A stretch of 64,000 nt of DNA, from positions 40,786,955 to 40,850,954 of the forward strand of contig NC_064764.1 of the NCBI RefSeq assembly GCF_011397635.1, read 5' to 3'. Under the pieces are notes generated by a model, which had not been told where the DNA came from, searched no databases, and saw only the letters and a program-made list of their open reading frames with translations. Numbering within the stretch: position 1 is the first letter of the stretch; each line of letters begins with the position of its first letter. The position numbers were made by a program, and so were the translations under genes. The stretch is from Epinephelus fuscoguttatus (Eukaryota; Chordata; Actinopteri; Perciformes; Serranidae). Positions 61,335 to 64,000 of the stretch are shown in pieces.

Positions 61335-64000
61335 CTGTGCACGAAGCAAACAAAAAAACAACAATTAATACTCTTATAAAGCACAAAACAGCACACTGAA
61401 TTCTATTTTGTTGTTTCTGTAAATACTTTTGGATAATTTGTTTATAACTCTGTTGTTTCCGGTTCTTTATGTAGCCTCAGACAAATCTTAAACTTCTGTA
61501 CGTCAGCATGAAGTCTGGTGCTCATTGGTCTATCATACCTGTGCATCCAAAGCAACAAGCTGCAACATACGCCTCAACAGGAACAAGATACTCGACATGA
61601 AAAGCTCTCTAGCAAAACCAGCCAAGCATTTGTCATTCAAATTAAATGAGTCACAGATGCCATATATTCAAAATGGAATGGGGTCAAAGGTTAACTTTAA
61701 CTTCTGAGAGCTCCAACACTGTACAGCCCAACCAGCAGGGCTGGCTTGACCTCGTTTTGTTACTGCTTGTCTGCAAATACACATACTTTCTGTTTGCCCT
61801 CGGGGGAGAAGTGACAGAATTAGGTTAGGTTTCTCTTTTACTAATGTTCTAAAACACAGAGTACTGAAATCAGCACCCTGCAAAGAAAAATACAGTTAAT
61901 ATCGGAAAATCGGATATGGGCAAAAAAATCTAGTATCATGCATCCTTAATTTTCTCTCATGGATTACTTGTATTTTATCAAGAAAAAAATTCTGTCTGTT
62001 TTCAGCTTCTAAAATGTGAGGATTTGCTGCTTTATATCTTTGTAAGTTTCACAGATTTGGATTTTGTGTTTTGTGTTGTGAACCTGTCACTGTCGTCACA
62101 TCTTAATTCTCTTAGAGCAGAGACAATTTTATTAGTATGGCATATTTCATTAACTTAGTGGTTTCAATGAAAGACAACATCTAAAAAAGAAAACGAGAAC
62201 ACAGGTAGCATAAACAACATGCCGCAACACTTCAATTAAATGTCCAGTTCCTTTTACTAGCCTGGTGTAGCTGCACATTTTGACAAATGGGCTAATGCCT
62301 GTCTCAATTAAACGCCTGGCCTGGTTGCCATGTAGTTAATTCTTATAAAACGTCTTTGGATGATTGCACAAACAAATATAAATGTTTAAACTTCTGTCAA
62401 GCCCTCGTGACAGTCTGGCAACCTGTCCAGGATGTACCTCACCTGGCGCCTAATGTCAGCTGGGATCTTTTGTCAACATGGACATGCTACACATATTGTT
62501 AGCTTAGTAAGATTCTTACAATTCAATCCTTCCATTCAATTCACTGAAACCACAAACACCAAAGAATAATTGATGCAGATTTACCGGCCTGGTGAACACA
62601 AGAGACGGAAAAAAAAGTGGAGACTCCTTTAAACTTTTAAACAAGTAATATTCATACTGGTTAAAATAAACAAGTTGATTTTATTTTTTTTGCGGTGCAG
62701 CATTTTGTGTGAAAGGAATTAAAACCCTGTCTCACATAGACGCCTGGTTGAGTTCAGTGATTTAAGAAAATAATAGCACAGGCTATTAACTGAAGATTTA
62801 CGATAAAGAAGAATGTAGTATGAGCATGAGTCATCAGCATCAACACAACGAAACAGAAACTCACATTATCATGATACTAAAGCATTAATCATGCAGTTCT
62901 GTTTCCCCTTTCCACAGCACTGCTGCACTGATTAACAGGGATCAATGTGATCATGGCAGAAGCCCTGACTCAGATCCTGTGTAACACCATGAATGGAAGG
63001 ACTCTGCTAATCCTGGATTGGTAAGAACTAACTTGTAATCTCCACAGAGGCTATGAACCCATTAAATTAACCCAGCTTCTGCAGAGAGGAGGGATGTGTC
63101 AGGCGGATTGATTCGTCCATTGTGCCTGGCTGTCACCCACTGCACCTGTGGCACCCTGTTCCTCAATGTCCCTGGCACCAGATGGTTTGGAAGCACAATG
63201 CACCTCACAGGGCATGTGTTTGGATTTAACCAGCCTTAATGTCACCACTTAATGTGACGGGACAATATCAATGTCATCATCAACTTATAAAACGTAGCCT
63301 GTGCTTCTCGTGACATGCTGCTTCAAATTCCTGTTCCAATACTGGCTTGCTGATCGCTTCAAAGAGAGCCCATTCACTACTACCTGAAACGTGATACAGC
63401 TGACACTGACCTCAAAGTGTCAAGTACGTGCAACTGAATGGGTGCTGATATGGAGAGTTGTGGTGGAGAAATTAGGACTTGAGAGCAAAGAAAAAGGACA
63501 GTGCACACATCTAACACCAGCAGGGTGCAGATACAGATACTGCAAGCTCCCACAAGTTTAATCATCAATCATTCGACCATCATGGCACAGAAACCATGCA
63601 AAATATCACCAAATTAAATTTCTGTGAGAGTGCGGATTACCTCTCTTTATCCTGAGAAACATTTTGAAGCAATTTGCCACCTTCCACAACACTGTTCCAG
63701 AGACTAAATTGGATTTTAGCTGTGTTCCTCAGTAATGGCAGTAGTTATATCTTACCTAACACCTGTCAGCCAGCATTAAAATCACTTTCTGTTGTAGGAT
63801 TTTAAAGTCGAGATAAAAACGTATGTCGTACGTATTGCAAAATACCACGCAGCTGATGCAATAGCAGAAGCTATTAGAGGTTAAAAAAGAATCCTGACAT
63901 ACAGCTGAATCCATAACTTCTCACCCTGGGGGCAAAGTTGAGTGGGTCAGGCTGCAGTCGTGGAAGGTAACTTGACACACTTTTCTAAACGGTACCCTTA
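61335..64000 (-). other. COQ10B: COQ10B intron 1, no exon seen
   Basis: Upstream of the first visible COQ10B exon on the minus strand. It contains family C copy 2 (62222-62803) and MITE B-like text near 61890-61945 (TATCATGCATCC). I looked for the presequence exon and found no convincing candidate; it probably lies beyond 64000. Confidence 0.5.
62222..62803. mobile_element. Inverted-repeat element family C, copy 2
   Basis: Shares with 29758-30322, in order: CCTTTTACTAGCCTGGTGTA, GCCTGTCTCAATTAAACGCC, GAGTTCAGTGATTTAAG and AATAATAGCACAGGCTATTA, ending GATTTACG. Confidence 0.6.

Noticed and set aside
61335-64000. COQ10B first exon
   Set aside because: No minus-strand ATG followed by a basic presequence and a donor leaving AG before the next exon was convincing, so the gene is reported as partial.

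Overview
This window is nuclear DNA from a ray-finned fish, most likely a percomorph teleost. Genes are split by GT/AG introns and sit among degenerate Tc1, hAT, PIF/Harbinger, TTAA-type and LINE copies of kinds common in teleosts, with many (CA)n microsatellites. No prokaryotic or viral gene organisation is present.

Five conserved vertebrate genes can be read exon by exon: RFTN2 (+, first exon outside the window, coding 8609-21190), MOB4/phocein (-, 25462-31505), HSPE1/HSP10 (-, 33821-37919), HSPD1/HSP60 (+, 42815-47932) and COQ10B (-, 54640-61334, first exon outside). This is the conserved RFTN2-MOB4-HSPE1-HSPD1-COQ10B block also known from mammals. RFTN2 and MOB4 converge tail to tail, with about 150 bp between their likely poly(A) sites. 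HSPE1 and MOB4 lie in tandem on the minus strand. HSPE1 and HSPD1 are head to head. HSPD1 and COQ10B converge.

Layout: 1-8608 is RFTN2 intron 1, made of transposon debris and microsatellites. 8609-24135 holds the remaining RFTN2 exons, two related degenerate tandem arrays, several MITEs and a long 3' UTR with an inverted-repeat element. 24275-31505 is MOB4. 31506-33650 is a spacer with a LINE fragment. 33655-38285 is HSPE1 and its promoter, which has a three-unit heat-shock element and a perfect NRF-1 site. 38290-39500 is AT-rich repeat DNA that separates the two chaperonin promoters. 39500-48945 is HSPD1, with a hAT derivative carrying half a BED finger in its last intron. 49336-50257 is a Tc1 copy, in inverted orientation to another at 6046-6940. 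50650-64000 is COQ10B with large, repeat-filled introns.

HSP10 and HSP60 form the mitochondrial matrix chaperonin and COQ10B is a mitochondrial coenzyme Q-binding protein, so three of the five genes serve mitochondria. MOB4 (STRIPAK complex) and RFTN2 (lipid-raft protein) are neighbours by ancient synteny. I found no undescribed multigene system. The most informative oddities are a (TG)22 tract in place of a polypyrimidine tract at an RFTN2 acceptor, the expanded HSPE1/HSPD1 promoter gap, the paired arrays around one RFTN2 exon, and several nested transposon insertions with readable target-site duplications.
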